A stretch of DNA of 10,074 bases from Candidatus Nitrosopolaris nunavutensis (GTDB taxonomy: Archaea; Thermoproteota; Nitrososphaeria; Nitrososphaerales; Nitrososphaeraceae), in NCBI GenBank assembly GCA_002501855.1, contig DAOM01000128.1, positions 1-10,074 on the forward strand, written 5' to 3'. Positions 1 to 7,144 of the stretch are shown piece after piece (the stretch's first letter is position 1; each line of letters starts with the position of its first letter). The notes beneath the pieces were generated by a model. The model made no database searches. It worked only from the letters and a program-made list of their open reading frames with translations, and was not told the DNA's origin. The position numbers were made by a program, and so were the translations under genes.

Positions 1-213
1 ATAAGAGACAGGCTTCACACCATGGAGACATCTTGCAGTTTTCGGTAGAAGATACAAAATAGCAATATGTCAACTCAACTCCGATATTATCTAGGACTTC
101 GCTGTGATCGAGAAGATTGGGTGTGTTCTGTCACTAGAATTTGTTCATGCATCTATCCATATATGGGCGTTTGAAGTGAACGAATCGTCAGTGCAAAAAT
201 TGTTAGCTTCCTT
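1..213. other. Left-edge sequence without a recognisable gene
   Basis: No gene is recognised here. The only notable open stretch is on the minus strand from about 130 to the window edge (43 codons, no ATG near its 5' end, several cysteines including a CxxC). It is too short and unfamiliar to call and may be a fragment of something continuing to the left. Confidence 0.4.
194..201 (-). terminator. Weak T-tract after the GT4 gene
   Basis: A run of five T residues on the minus strand (plus-strand A5 at 195-199) lies about 15 nt beyond the stop codon of the GT4-like gene. Archaeal intrinsic termination can use simple T-tracts without a hairpin, but this one is short, so the call is tentative. Confidence 0.25.
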
Positions 214-1113
214 CTAGCGCGAATAGATAGTTTCGAGACGAGAAGTGACATTCATTGGATCATACTCAACAGGCAAACCATGCCTACGATTCGACTTATA
301 ATCTAAAACATCAAGACCACAAGCTAATGCCTCCAAGGCAGTTTTGCTCAAGTTTTCTAGAATTTTGCCATCGACATATCTTACGTCAACGTACAGTCCA
401 TATTTTTTCAAAAAGGCTGGCATGTCCCCGTACATGATCGGGTCTCTGATCCTATTATAAACGTCAATGTCTAGCTTGAGATTATTTTTCTTACAATAGC
501 TGAGCGTTAATTGTATATCGATTGCCTCAGTGTCCATGGTCAACGCCTGTGCTCTCTCAGGTCTTGAAGAGATCTTATCGGGCTTAAAATGATCCGTGTC
601 AATCGGATTCGGAAGATATATAGCTTTACTAACTAGAGGTAACAGGTCGGGAGTAGAAACGATAACCGCGTCTGCCAGACGTTGAGCTTTAGTATGAATC
701 CTTTTTTTTATCAGTATCAAGTCTCTCAACCTTCTGTATGTAAATATACCTCGAACAGCCAAGTCTGATAGTTTAGATCTGTGCGGCAGCTTCTGCTTCT
801 TTATTCCGCGAATATCCGTTCCATGATATTGAAGGATGATCTTCTTTGAATTCCCGAATTCCTCTCGAAACTTAAAAACCATGTCGCTCCTACTATGTAT
901 GTGTAGAATATCTGCAGAGTGCGCTTCGTCAAAGCTTTTTTGATCAAAATCAGCTAATGTCGCATCAATGACGTACTGGTTGTAAAATTTACCAATTCCG
1001 TATTTATCATATTCCCTAACCATGATTGCCTTCGAATCGTGTCCCTTTAATCTTTGATATTTCGCCAGGACAAACGCGACACCAGCCTGATCCCATATGT
1101 GCAGAATTCGCAT
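214..1113 (-). CDS. GT4-like glycosyltransferase (GT-B fold), short form
   Basis: Probable retaining sugar transferase using an activated nucleotide sugar, acting in the cytoplasm or at the inner membrane face on a glycan or lipid acceptor. Seen: an N-terminal Rossmann half starting MRILHIWDQAG, an HGTD segment at residues 97-100, the linker signature LPNPIDTDHFKP at 167-178, and a C-terminal E-x7-E motif (E253 and E261, in ENLSKTALEALACG). The E-x7-E motif is the family's donor-phosphate binding element. At 299 residues it is shorter than usual GT4 enzymes (about 350-400), and the usual strand with a KG pair that opens the C-terminal domain is not evident in residues 180-250. It may be a lineage-specific compact variant. 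The ATG start is followed by a natural beta-strand. It lies 35 nt downstream of the membrane protein gene on the same strand. Acceptor and sugar are unknown. Confidence 0.85.
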   Translation of the reverse strand: MRILHIWDQAGVAFVLAKYQRLKGHDSKAIMVREYDKYGIGKFYNQYVIDATLADFDQKSFDEAHSADILHIHSRSDMVFKFREEFGNSKKIILQYHGTDIRGIKKQKLPHRSKLSDLAVRGIFTYRRLRDLILIKKRIHTKAQRLADAVIVSTPDLLPLVSKAIYLPNPIDTDHFKPDKISSRPERAQALTMDTEAIDIQLTLSYCKKNNLKLDIDVYNRIRDPIMYGDMPAFLKKYGLYVDVRYVDGKILENLSKTALEALACGLDVLDYKSNRRHGLPVEYDPMNVTSRLETIYSR

Positions 1114-1140
1114 GGTCTATTGTAGAATTGAACATGAGTT

Positions 1141-1150
1141 GTATAGAGTT
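1141..1150 (-). promoter_or_regulatory. Possible weak TATA box for the GT4 gene
   Basis: The minus-strand sequence aactctatac is centred about 33 nt upstream of the GT4 start, the spacing expected for a leaderless archaeal transcript. It overlaps the last codons of the upstream membrane protein gene, so co-transcription from the stronger box at 1676-1684 is an alternative. Confidence 0.3.
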
Positions 1151-1646
1151 ACTCTGTTTTTGGTATATTTATCTTTGAATCATTGTCGAGCTGACCTTCT
1201 ATGTTCTTTACTCCACCATAGGGCCTATTAGCCTGTCTCATTATTTTTAAGAGGTATTTTCGCATGTGCTGCTTTTCTTCCTCGGTCACCTTTCCATCAA
1301 TCAGATCAATCAAAAAGAGAGTCATTGTTGCACCTATTTGGTTTTGGTTAAACAAAGCCTCCGCTTCAACACTGAATTGATTTTTCCTATGCCAGTATCC
1401 AATTATCATGCCGACGGGAAGATATATTGCAATAAAAATTAAGGCGAACATCCAAATATTGATATTGAGTGCGTGAATAGCAGGCACCCTCTGAAGTAGC
1501 AATTGGTATTGAATTGTTACGAAGTTAGCAAATGTCATGAGAAAAATTAAATAGATGCTATGACCATTTCTAAAGTCAAGCCACCGTCTTCTCATCCAAT
1601 TATGGCTTCGCATATTGAGAAATTTTGGCACGGATGGATTCTTCAT
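1149..1646 (-). CDS. Small membrane protein with two transmembrane helices, function unknown
   Basis: No function is assigned. Seen: a basic, tryptophan-containing N-terminus (residues 17-26, WMRRRWLDFR), one hydrophobic helix at about 30-51, a second at about 64-85, then a soluble C-terminal half with acidic and basic stretches (residues 118-138) and a polar tail. The positive N-terminus suggests that both termini lie in the cytoplasm. Small proteins of this shape next to glycosyltransferases could anchor or organise enzymes at the membrane, but that is inference from context. The ATG is preceded by a good TATA-like box about 34 nt upstream. The GT4 gene follows after 35 nt on the same strand, so the two may form one transcript. 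Composition resembles its neighbours, and nothing indicates truncation. Confidence 0.75.
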   Translation of the reverse strand: MKNPSVPKFLNMRSHNWMRRRWLDFRNGHSIYLIFLMTFANFVTIQYQLLLQRVPAIHALNINIWMFALIFIAIYLPVGMIIGYWHRKNQFSVEAEALFNQNQIGATMTLFLIDLIDGKVTEEEKQHMRKYLLKIMRQANRPYGGVKNIEGQLDNDSKINIPKTE

Positions 1647-1675
1647 TCAAATATCGTACTATGATGTCATCATCG

Positions 1676-1684
1676 TATATATAA
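1676..1684 (-). promoter_or_regulatory. TATA box of the membrane-protein/GT4 unit
   Basis: The minus strand reads ttatatata here, centred about 34 nt upstream of the ATG at 1646. This is the clearest archaeal TATA element on the left side. The inferred start site leaves an untranslated leader of only a few nucleotides. Confidence 0.6.
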
Positions 1685-1875
1685 CTCAATTACATCTTAC
1701 TTAATCGTGTACAAAATTGGGCACTTTATTTTGTGCTTATAATACAAATATCCTGTTTTGAGTAAATGAACTAACTTGGTTTGTGTTGGATCTATTAGAC
1801 GTACCTGGCATAATTAATAACTTAGAGCAAGTTGTTGCGTTTGCTTTTTCTAAATCCCTTTCATAGTAAAATGTG

Positions 1876-1903
1876 AGATAATTTATTTAAAATTTATTTA
1901 TCT
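1876..1903. repeat. AT-rich imperfect inverted repeat at the end of the GT2 pseudogene
   Basis: The ends agataa (1876-1881) and ttatct (1898-1903) are complementary, with a mostly A/T interior. It overlaps the inferred 3' end of the decayed GT2 gene and might be its old termination region. AT-rich sequence makes such matches likely by chance. Confidence 0.25.
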
Positions 1904-2340
1904 ATCAATCCCATTTTTTTAGAGATGTCAAATAAATAAATGGCAAAGACTCACGGAGGCCACACTAGAAAAATAATTTGACCAGCAAGATCCCACTTTT
2001 TGTTTGCAATAAGTGATGAAGATGGGACCAAGTACGAAAAATTCTTTAACGACCAGATCCATGGTCAGTTAGAAAATTCTGCACTTTTTTGCACTTCTTA
2101 CCTTCTTTACCGAAATTGATCTTTAGTAGTGTGTCTTCTTCGACCTAAACATACAGACCCATATCTAATGTTGGTTCTTTTCAATATTGTTTGAGTTATC
2201 CTACAGACATTGTGGTATCTTCTTTAAATGGATAGAGATCTATCCTGCAGCCTTCTACCGCATTAGATTTGTACATATGTCGTTTCATATCAATTCTTTT
2301 CTCAGAACCACGTCAGAATCAAGACTTCCTACTATATGTG
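1894..2340 (-). pseudogene. Decayed GT2-family glycosyltransferase, paralogue of the gene at 6355
   Basis: Translating the minus strand shows a broken relative of the intact GT2 gene at 6355-7131. At 2338-2285 the frame reads LDSDVVLRKE, matching the intact IDSDVVLRKG and its DxD metal site. After a frameshift, one frame from 2279 to 2041 reads NAVEGCRIDLYPF, then EEDTLLKINFGKEGKKCKKV, aligning without gaps over most of its length to NAVEGCRIDHYSF-like and GEDTVVKFNFDKEGKIWKKI segments of the intact enzyme. At least four in-frame stops interrupt it (after SVG, KQY, LYV and SGR). A hydrophobic tail to a stop at 1894 may be the old C-terminus. The N-terminal third carrying the expected GSTD motif is not recognisable upstream. 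It lies on the same strand as the decayed FkbM gene, mirroring the intact GT2-FkbM pair on the plus strand. Confidence 0.8.
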
Positions 2341-2700
2341 TTGTTTTAAGTTCTCAGTATTGCTTCGGATTTCTTTTAGATCATTCAGCTCTTTCTTTCT
2401 AGTCGTTTTTAGACCTAAGGACTCCAATTCGTTTATCCAACCATATTTTCCTGGGTGTTCGTTTTTTGTGGCTATAATATTCAGACTATTTCATCTGAAC
2501 AGATTGCAATAGAAAGTTCTAGAGCTAATAAATCGTACTTGACACGGATTGCACATGGAAGGGAGAAAAGAATTAGTTGTACTTATACATGTTCCATACC
2601 GTTTAACGAAGTATGAAGCGATCCCGGGTCATCGTCGTACAGAATGCATACCAGATTATCTCATGTACTGCCTCACACTGCATCTGTTAGTTACGTTGGA
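2335..2700 (-). other. Region between two pseudogenes with an open 52-codon stretch
   Basis: No intact gene is seen. On the minus strand 2335-2490 is open for 52 codons without a usable start; it contains LNIIATKNEHPGKYGWINEL followed by a Lys/Glu-rich, helix-prone part. The IIATKNE piece resembles the first strand of GT2 enzymes, so this could be more of the decayed GT2, but the rest does not match the intact paralogue. The remaining 200 nt look eroded on both strands. Confidence 0.35.
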
Positions 2701-3525
2701 TCACTTTGAACCTATGATATGTCCAATACTGCATCTGATATCAGGAGAAGGTTTAGTGTTGCCGATGACTTCCAAGTTAAAAGCATAACGTTGGTGTATC
2801 TGCTTTACCTTTTCATAATTGCCTCCATGTATTTCTACTATGATCAGACGAAGTTGTTTCAGCGTGTTCGTTGCCCCGTTCAATGCTTGGACTTCAGCAC
2901 CTTCTACGTCTATCTTCATTACGTGAACCTTGCGACCACTTAGAATATTATCGAATGTGTCAGATTTTATTTGTATTGAATCTTTTTCATCAAATACATT
3001 ACATATGCTGATTAGCCACAGTAACTCGATCACCAATGCGATTCTCATATAATGTCACCTTGATGATCTGTTATTGCTGTGTTGATTGCTTCTACGTCTT
3101 GAGATAATTACATTCGATATTTTTGCATAAAGCTCTGTAGGTCTCAGGGTGTGCTTCGATTGCTATGACGCCAACTGATTTATGCTTATAGCCATTGGCA
3201 ATCCTTAACGAGTATTTGCCTATATTGACCCCTACAAAGGTCACATATTCGTTCATCGCCAGACGTTTTTCAATTTTTTTTTCTGCATTTGGGGTATGTC
3301 GTCATTATTTTTTCTAAGAATTGCCTTGATTCCATCAATAGAATAAGGACGTTCTGGTAAATATTCTCCTAGGGGAAAAGATAAACGTTTGATGGACAGC
3401 GCAAAAAACATGATTTTGTAAATATTCATCTCTTTTCTTCTTACTATCCATTTTAATGCGCGGTAGTATTCGAAAAACAATGGTATTTGGAATAAGTAAA
3501 CAAAAGGGAAAAGAATAATTTGCAC
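2701..3525 (-). pseudogene. Decayed FkbM-family methyltransferase
   Basis: Pieces of an FkbM SAM-dependent O-methyltransferase occur in the right order on the minus strand but in several frames. The N-terminal part is split between two frames (RILPRIKMDSKKKRDEYL, then YLPERPYSIDGIKAILRK at about 3360-3310). The core follows after a shift at about 3255: TFVGVNIGKYSLRIA and VIAIEAHPETYRALCKNIEC, where FVDVGANVG of the intact copies has become FVGVNIG, losing the aspartate of motif I. After a further stop and shifts near 3090 and 3050 come TLYENRIGDRV and finally, at 3000-2701, SDTFDNIL, VHVMKIDVEGAEVQAL, LIIVEIHG and a normal C-terminal GSK. The length between ends matches the intact paralogues, so decay was by point changes and small indels. 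It follows the intact FkbM gene in tandem on the same strand. Confidence 0.92.
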
Positions 3526-3854
3526 TTACACTAGACACGATATATTAGTATTCGTTGGCACGAATTTGATTAGAACAATTGACGGAAGAATAGAATAGTT
3601 ACTGATTTCCTCACCAAATGGTGTACAAATAGCCTATGCATCTTGTTCGAGCGCTTTAAGTGTATATCCCTGTAAGCTACACTGGAAATCGGGAATATTA
3701 TGCATTGACCCCCCGTGCAATTATTTCTGTCTCCATGGTCAATCCGCTTGCACATTCATAGTTTGCATGATTTTTATCTTGACAATCCTAGTTAGAGAAG
3801 ACGGCTGAAGAGTCATTATATCTCGGTGAAAGGCCGTTAAACGGTAGATAATAT
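3526..3854. other. Spacer between tandem FkbM copies, no gene seen
   Basis: No coding region or RNA gene is recognised. Minus strand 3539-3547 (taatatatc) could be a relic TATA element of the decayed FkbM gene. Downstream of the intact FkbM stop is a distant complementary pair, acggc at 3801-3805 and gccgt at 3833-3837, and a near-palindrome ccgttaaacgg at 3834-3844. Neither is followed by a T-tract on the minus strand, so no terminator is called. Confidence 0.4.
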
Positions 3855-4697
3855 TCACTTAGTTCCTGTGATATATGACATTTGTCCTTTTTCGTTGATA
3901 CTTTCTACTTTGAATCCGTGGGTTGTCAATACTTGCTTTACGTCCGCGGATTTATCTCCATGTATCTCTACTACTATCTTCCGTATTCTCTCCAAAGTTT
4001 TCGTTGCTGCTCTTAATGCTAAAACTTCCGCACCTTCTACGTCCATTTTTATCACATCGACCCTATAATTAAGTAATATATTGTCTAGTGTATCGCATTC
4101 TATTTCTAATGATTTCCCATTTGGATGAAGAATATTATTTGCATCTATGCGTTGGTCATTGCAAACGCTATACATTTCGGAATCCACGCGAGTTCCATCG
4201 TGTGATCTTTCGTACAGATCGACTAGCCCTTTATAATTTGAAACGACCTTGTTGATCGGTATGATGACATTTTCAAACTTATTGCATTGGATATTTCTAC
4301 ATAATGCCTTGTAATTTTCTGGATGAGCCTCGATTGCAATAACCTTTACGACCCTATCCCTGTAATCATTTGCAACCATTAATGAATAAGAACCTACATT
4401 TGCCCCCACATCTACAAAAGTCTCATTTTCTTCCATGACCAAATGTCGTTTCACTTCTTGTTCTCTTGATATAAAGAGCATCTGAAAGTCGCGTGTCTTG
4501 CGTCTTGGTATCGCTTTAACTCCACTATCCGTTACGTAAGCTCTTTCAGGTAGAAAATCAAACTCGGATGTTCGGTTTTGTCGTAAGAACTTGTCCCGTT
4601 TATCTTTGCCCATTTTAACGCGGAGGAATATTCTGTATAGAATGTAACGATATCGGGCATACCTCCAAAAAAGTGAAAAAGAATGAAGAAATTTCAT
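3855..4697 (-). CDS. FkbM-family SAM-dependent methyltransferase (copy 1)
   Basis: Predicted to transfer a methyl group from S-adenosylmethionine to a hydroxyl, probably on a sugar of a surface glycan. Seen in the 280-residue product: a basic N-terminal region (RYARYRYILYRIFLRVKMG, 12-30), a lead-in DFLPERAY (47-54), SAM-binding motif I FVDVGANVGSYS (94-105), the acidic loop IEAHP (122-126), and the FkbM hallmark VDVIKMDVEGAEVLAL (213-228) followed by VVEIHG (242-247). All key motifs are intact. I chose the ATG at 4697 because both the copy at 7609 and the relic at 7145 begin about ten residues before the same YARYRY-like segment. A TTG at 4787 would add 30 hydrophobic residues and cannot be excluded, as a TATA-like box lies about 31 nt before it. 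The substrate is unknown. Confidence 0.9.
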   Translation of the reverse strand: MKFLHSFSLFWRYARYRYILYRIFLRVKMGKDKRDKFLRQNRTSEFDFLPERAYVTDSGVKAIPRRKTRDFQMLFISREQEVKRHLVMEENETFVDVGANVGSYSLMVANDYRDRVVKVIAIEAHPENYKALCRNIQCNKFENVIIPINKVVSNYKGLVDLYERSHDGTRVDSEMYSVCNDQRIDANNILHPNGKSLEIECDTLDNILLNYRVDVIKMDVEGAEVLALRAATKTLERIRKIVVEIHGDKSADVKQVLTTHGFKVESINEKGQMSYITGTK

Positions 4698-4735
4698 TTG
4701 ATTTTTCACGTTATTAATAAACGACAATAGCACAC

Positions 4736-4744
4736 TATAAATAG
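4736..4744 (-). promoter_or_regulatory. TATA-like box upstream of FkbM copy 1
   Basis: The minus strand reads tatttatag, centred about 43 nt upstream of the ATG at 4697. This would give a leader of roughly 15 nt. If the TTG at 4787 is the true start this box lies inside the gene and is not used. Confidence 0.35.
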
Positions 4745-4815
4745 ATTCTAAAATCAAAAGATGATGATACTTGCATGTCTTTGCCAACCTGGGGTCTAGC
4801 TCTGATCACTTCATG

Positions 4816-4823
4816 TATAAAAG
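4816..4823 (+). promoter_or_regulatory. Canonical TATA box in the divergent spacer
   Basis: TATAAAAG lies 33 nt (centre) upstream of a short ATG frame at 4852 on the plus strand. Read on the other strand the same bases give ttttata, about 31 nt upstream of the alternative TTG start of FkbM copy 1, so the element might act in either direction. Confidence 0.45.
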
Positions 4824-4851
4824 AATAGACCTACAAGAAGGATAGCTGGAA

Positions 4852-4932
4852 ATGGAGAGAAGAGCCTCCTCCTTTCGGATATGTAAAATGATGCTGCGGG
4901 AACACACTAATGTAAATTACAAAAAAAGTTAA
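4852..4932 (+). CDS. Candidate 26-residue leaderless micro-gene (or part of a small RNA)
   Basis: A frame of 26 codons starts with ATG 33 nt after the centre of a TATAAAAG box and ends with TAA immediately before a T8 tract. The product begins MERRASSFRICKMMLREHT and is basic, with no recognised motif. The same interval can also be read as a roughly 110-nt non-coding RNA: ggaaatggag near 4849-4858 can pair imperfectly with ctcctcctttc at 4867-4877. The arrangement of promoter, short unit and T-tract between two divergent genes is what supports it; the peptide itself could be chance. No function is proposed. Confidence 0.25.
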   Translation: MERRASSFRICKMMLREHTNVNYKKS

Positions 4933-4957
4933 TCCTAAACCAAGAGGGATTTTTTTT
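4931..4957 (+). terminator. Short stem followed by T8
   Basis: aatcc (4931-4935) and ggatt (4947-4951) can form a five-pair stem running into eight T residues (4950-4957). No conventional plus-strand gene ends here, so it would terminate only the small unit starting near 4846. An A7 run at 4921-4927 gives a T7 on the minus strand as well. Confidence 0.35.
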
Positions 4958-5111
4958 GCAAAATTGAGAGTGTACTTGAGTAAGCCAATTGATTGCTAGA
5001 TTGTTATTGAATTGGCATAAAACTTAGAATTTATTCGTGAGCTGTGTTTCCTAACCAACTCCACAAGCAGAACATGATAACGAAACTAGCTGACTACGCG
5101 AACCAGAATAG

Positions 5112-5119
5112 TATTTATT
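5112..5119 (+). promoter_or_regulatory. TATA-like box of the class I methyltransferase gene
   Basis: tatttatt is centred 29 nt upstream of the TTG at 5145. This spacing supports a leaderless transcript beginning at or next to that TTG, which matters because there is no in-frame ATG before codon 79. Confidence 0.5.
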
Positions 5120-5144
5120 CTACTTAAACTTCAGCAGATATCGA

Positions 5145-6038
5145 TTGTTCTCCGCACTTAAACGCATCATAAAGCGAAATAGTGTAAGCCGTCCTCCTGC
5201 TACACCCGAGAAACCAAGACCAATTGATTCTGAGCCTTCGAGTTTGAAGGATTATTGGGAAAGCCGATTAAAAGAGAATTTTGGGCTGCACGGAGCGGGT
5301 TTCATAGGACTTGGACGAAGCTATAACAATTGGTTGTATAAAGTCAGGAGAAAAGTATTCGTTAGTAGGATCAAATCGATGCACTTGGATTTCAGTGATA
5401 AGGACATATTGGATGTTGGTTGCGGAACTGGTTTTTATGTAGGACTATGGAAAAATCAAATCGGTGTGCGACACATAAATGGAATTGATATAACGAATAT
5501 CGCAATAGAAAGTTTGAAAGGGAAATTCCCAGACGCTGAATTCTATAGGGCAGATGTAAGCAGTGACGCAGATATTGCATTCCTTTTCGGAACAAAAGAA
5601 TTTGATGTAGTTTCGGCATTTGATGTTTTATTTCATATCGTTGACGATAATAGATACGAGAAGGCAATTAAGAATATTCACTCAATGCTGAAGCCAAACG
5701 GTATTTTTGTATTTTCAGATAATTTCATACACGGCCCTGCTATAAGATCTACCTACCAGGTCAGCAGGTCTTTATCGCATATTGAAAAAACCTTGATTGA
5801 GAACGGATTTGAAATAATCCAACGTAGACCTATGTTTGTTCTAATGAACACCCCTGTGGATACTACAAAAAGGGCATCAAAGAGAAGGTGGAGATCTCTT
5901 TCTTTATTATTGCAACGATACGGCGATACTGCAGGATCTGCAGTTGGATGTTTTCTATATCCTATCGAGCTGATATTGGTATCTCTATTGAAGGAAACAG
6001 CCTCTACTGAGATAATGATCTGCAGAAAACGCAATTAG
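5145..6038 (+). CDS. Class I SAM-dependent methyltransferase
   Basis: Transfers a methyl group from S-adenosylmethionine to an unidentified small molecule or glycan. Seen in 297 residues: a basic, proline-rich N-terminal stretch (1-30), a helical lead-in with two tryptophans (38, 63), motif I DILDVGCGTGFYVG (87-100), the acidic residue after strand 2 in GIDIT (D115), ADVSS (136-140) for adenine contact, FDVVSAFDVLFHI (153-165) for strand 4, and LKPNGIFVFSDN (182-193) for strand 5. The C-terminal 45 residues include a hydrophobic segment (263-282) that could associate with membrane. The start is TTG: an in-frame stop lies at 5109-5111 and there is no earlier ATG, while the TATA-like box fits leaderless initiation. 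It is divergent from FkbM copy 1 and precedes the GT2 gene by 316 nt, so it probably has its own transcript. Confidence 0.9.
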   Translation: MFSALKRIIKRNSVSRPPATPEKPRPIDSEPSSLKDYWESRLKENFGLHGAGFIGLGRSYNNWLYKVRRKVFVSRIKSMHLDFSDKDILDVGCGTGFYVGLWKNQIGVRHINGIDITNIAIESLKGKFPDAEFYRADVSSDADIAFLFGTKEFDVVSAFDVLFHIVDDNRYEKAIKNIHSMLKPNGIFVFSDNFIHGPAIRSTYQVSRSLSHIEKTLIENGFEIIQRRPMFVLMNTPVDTTKRASKRRWRSLSLLLQRYGDTAGSAVGCFLYPIELILVSLLKETASTEIMICRKRN

Positions 6039-6069
6039 CGTGCTACTGATGCTCCTGACAAGATATTTG

Positions 6070-6114
6070 GAACGAAAACCAGAAATGCGATAAATGGCAT
6101 TTCCTGTTTCGTTC
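6070..6114 (+). repeat. Strong imperfect stem-loop after the methyltransferase stop
   Basis: The arms gaacgaaaaccagaaatgc (6070-6088) and gcatttcctgtttcgttc (6097-6114) are complementary except for one bulge and one mismatch, around an 8-nt loop. It begins 31 nt after the methyltransferase stop codon, so it may stabilise the mRNA 3' end or take part in termination, although only weakly T-rich sequence follows. It could also be a small operator-like or mobile-element remnant. Confidence 0.5.
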
Positions 6115-6129
6115 ATAATTTCTAACTCG

Positions 6130-6145
6130 CTTACTTACTTACTTA
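6130..6145 (+). repeat. Four tandem CTTA units
   Basis: CTTA is repeated four times in the spacer between the methyltransferase and GT2 genes. It is non-coding and too short to suggest more than a slippage tract. Confidence 0.6.
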
Positions 6146-6174
6146 ATTACTCCTATGCAGTACCTTCTCGAATG

Positions 6175-6185
6175 GTATAATATAT
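6175..6185 (+). promoter_or_regulatory. Possible distal TATA box before the GT2 gene
   Basis: tataatatatt lies about 175 nt upstream of the GT2 start. It is the most TATA-like element of this 316-nt spacer, but would imply a long leader, unlike the other genes here, so it is a weaker candidate than the box at 6314-6329. Apart from the stem-loop, the CTTA units and these two elements the spacer holds nothing I recognise. Confidence 0.25.
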
Positions 6186-6313
6186 TAGTCTGTTTTTTCA
6201 TCCTTACTTTTGACGTTTTCTATCGGAGTTCTAATTTCATTTCATTAAAGCCCGAACGTTATAGTGAAGATTTGTGGGGTGACTGAACAACTAACATACA
6301 GGGTTAAACATCA

Positions 6314-6329
6314 GAAAAATTCTTTAACG
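6314..6329 (+). promoter_or_regulatory. Candidate BRE/TATA element of the GT2 gene
   Basis: gaaaaattctttaacg places a purine-rich block ahead of a tttaa core centred 29 nt upstream of the ATG at 6355, the spacing seen for the other genes here. The same 16 bases occur at 2036-2051. Confidence 0.4.
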
Positions 6330-6354
6330 GCTCAATTTTAACTTTATCTTACTT

Positions 6355-7131
6355 ATGACATTAAATCAGGGCCTCATTGACGCAATCATAAGAACAAAAA
6401 ACTCTCAAGAGTTTTTAAAAGAGTGTTTAGAAGCGGTCCTTGCCGAAATTCCAATAAGGCGTATAATCATTGTAGACGCGGGATCTACAGACCGGACTAA
6501 CGAGATAGCATTATCCTATGATAAGGTTGAGTTCTATTCTTGTCCAGATTTGAATCTGGGTCAGGCCACCAAGTACGGTCTCTCTATGGCACAAACAGAA
6601 TGGGTAGCCATAATAGATTCAGATGTTGTCTTACGAAAGGGCTGGTTTGAGAATATCAAAAAGTACATGCAGGAGGCAGATGCCGTGGAGGGATGTAGAA
6701 TTGATCATTATTCCTTTAATGTAAAAAGAGAGACGATACCGAATATTGGGTGGTTAGGTCACACCTTAATTAAGAAAGGACCCATATTACATATGGATCT
6801 GGACACGCAGTTTGGAGAAGATACAGTAGTGAAGTTTAACTTTGATAAAGAAGGTAAGATATGGAAAAAGATACCGAATTCTGTAGCTGATCATTATACA
6901 AAGATAGATAACACGAAGCACTTACGAACCGGTATGATTTTTAGGCCTGAACCGCAAGTGATCAATGTTCCTAAGGACGTGCAAATACAGCAGGGGCATA
7001 TAGTTAGGAAATGCCATGCCCTTACAAAAAAACAAGCTATTAAAATATTATTGCTGGTTCCAATTTATGAAGCTTACTGGGCGTTCAAGAAGAATTTCTG
7101 GTTCACTCTCGCATATTTCAGATTGATTTAA
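6355..7131 (+). CDS. GT2-family glycosyltransferase (GT-A fold)
   Basis: Inverting sugar transferase acting on an unidentified glycan or lipid acceptor. Seen in 258 residues: a first strand GLIDAIIRTKNS (6-17), the nucleotide-binding motif IIIVDAGSTDRT (37-48), the LGQATKYGL segment (68-76) usual before strand 4, the metal-binding DSD in VAIIDSDVVLRKGWF (84-98), and FGEDTVVKF (153-161), whose acidic pair matches the catalytic-base region of many GT2 enzymes. The C-terminus (228-258) is hydrophobic and aromatic, perhaps lying on the membrane. All motifs expected of a working enzyme are present, and the length is normal for a single-domain GT2. A decayed paralogue lies at 1894-2340 on the other strand. 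It is followed by an FkbM relic and then an intact FkbM gene, suggesting paired sugar addition and methylation. Confidence 0.9.
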   Translation: MTLNQGLIDAIIRTKNSQEFLKECLEAVLAEIPIRRIIIVDAGSTDRTNEIALSYDKVEFYSCPDLNLGQATKYGLSMAQTEWVAIIDSDVVLRKGWFENIKKYMQEADAVEGCRIDHYSFNVKRETIPNIGWLGHTLIKKGPILHMDLDTQFGEDTVVKFNFDKEGKIWKKIPNSVADHYTKIDNTKHLRTGMIFRPEPQVINVPKDVQIQQGHIVRKCHALTKKQAIKILLLVPIYEAYWAFKKNFWFTLAYFRLI

Positions 7132-7144
7132 GAAGTGGAATTTG

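Noticed and set aside
2036..2051. A 16-base sequence (gaaaaattctttaacg) identical to the presumed promoter at 6314-6329, with a 13-base version reversed at 8778-8790
   Set aside because: At 2036 it lies inside the decayed GT2 gene with no start codon suitably placed, and 13-base matches are expected by chance in 10 kb of AT-rich DNA. The 16-base match is only suggestive.
2187..2402. A 71-codon plus-strand frame
   Set aside because: It is antisense to the GT2 pseudogene, whose recognisable residues are on the minus strand.
3801..3844. acggc/gccgt pair and ccgttaaacgg near-palindrome as a terminator for FkbM copy 1
   Set aside because: The loop is long, the palindrome has no room for a loop, and no T-tract follows on the minus strand.
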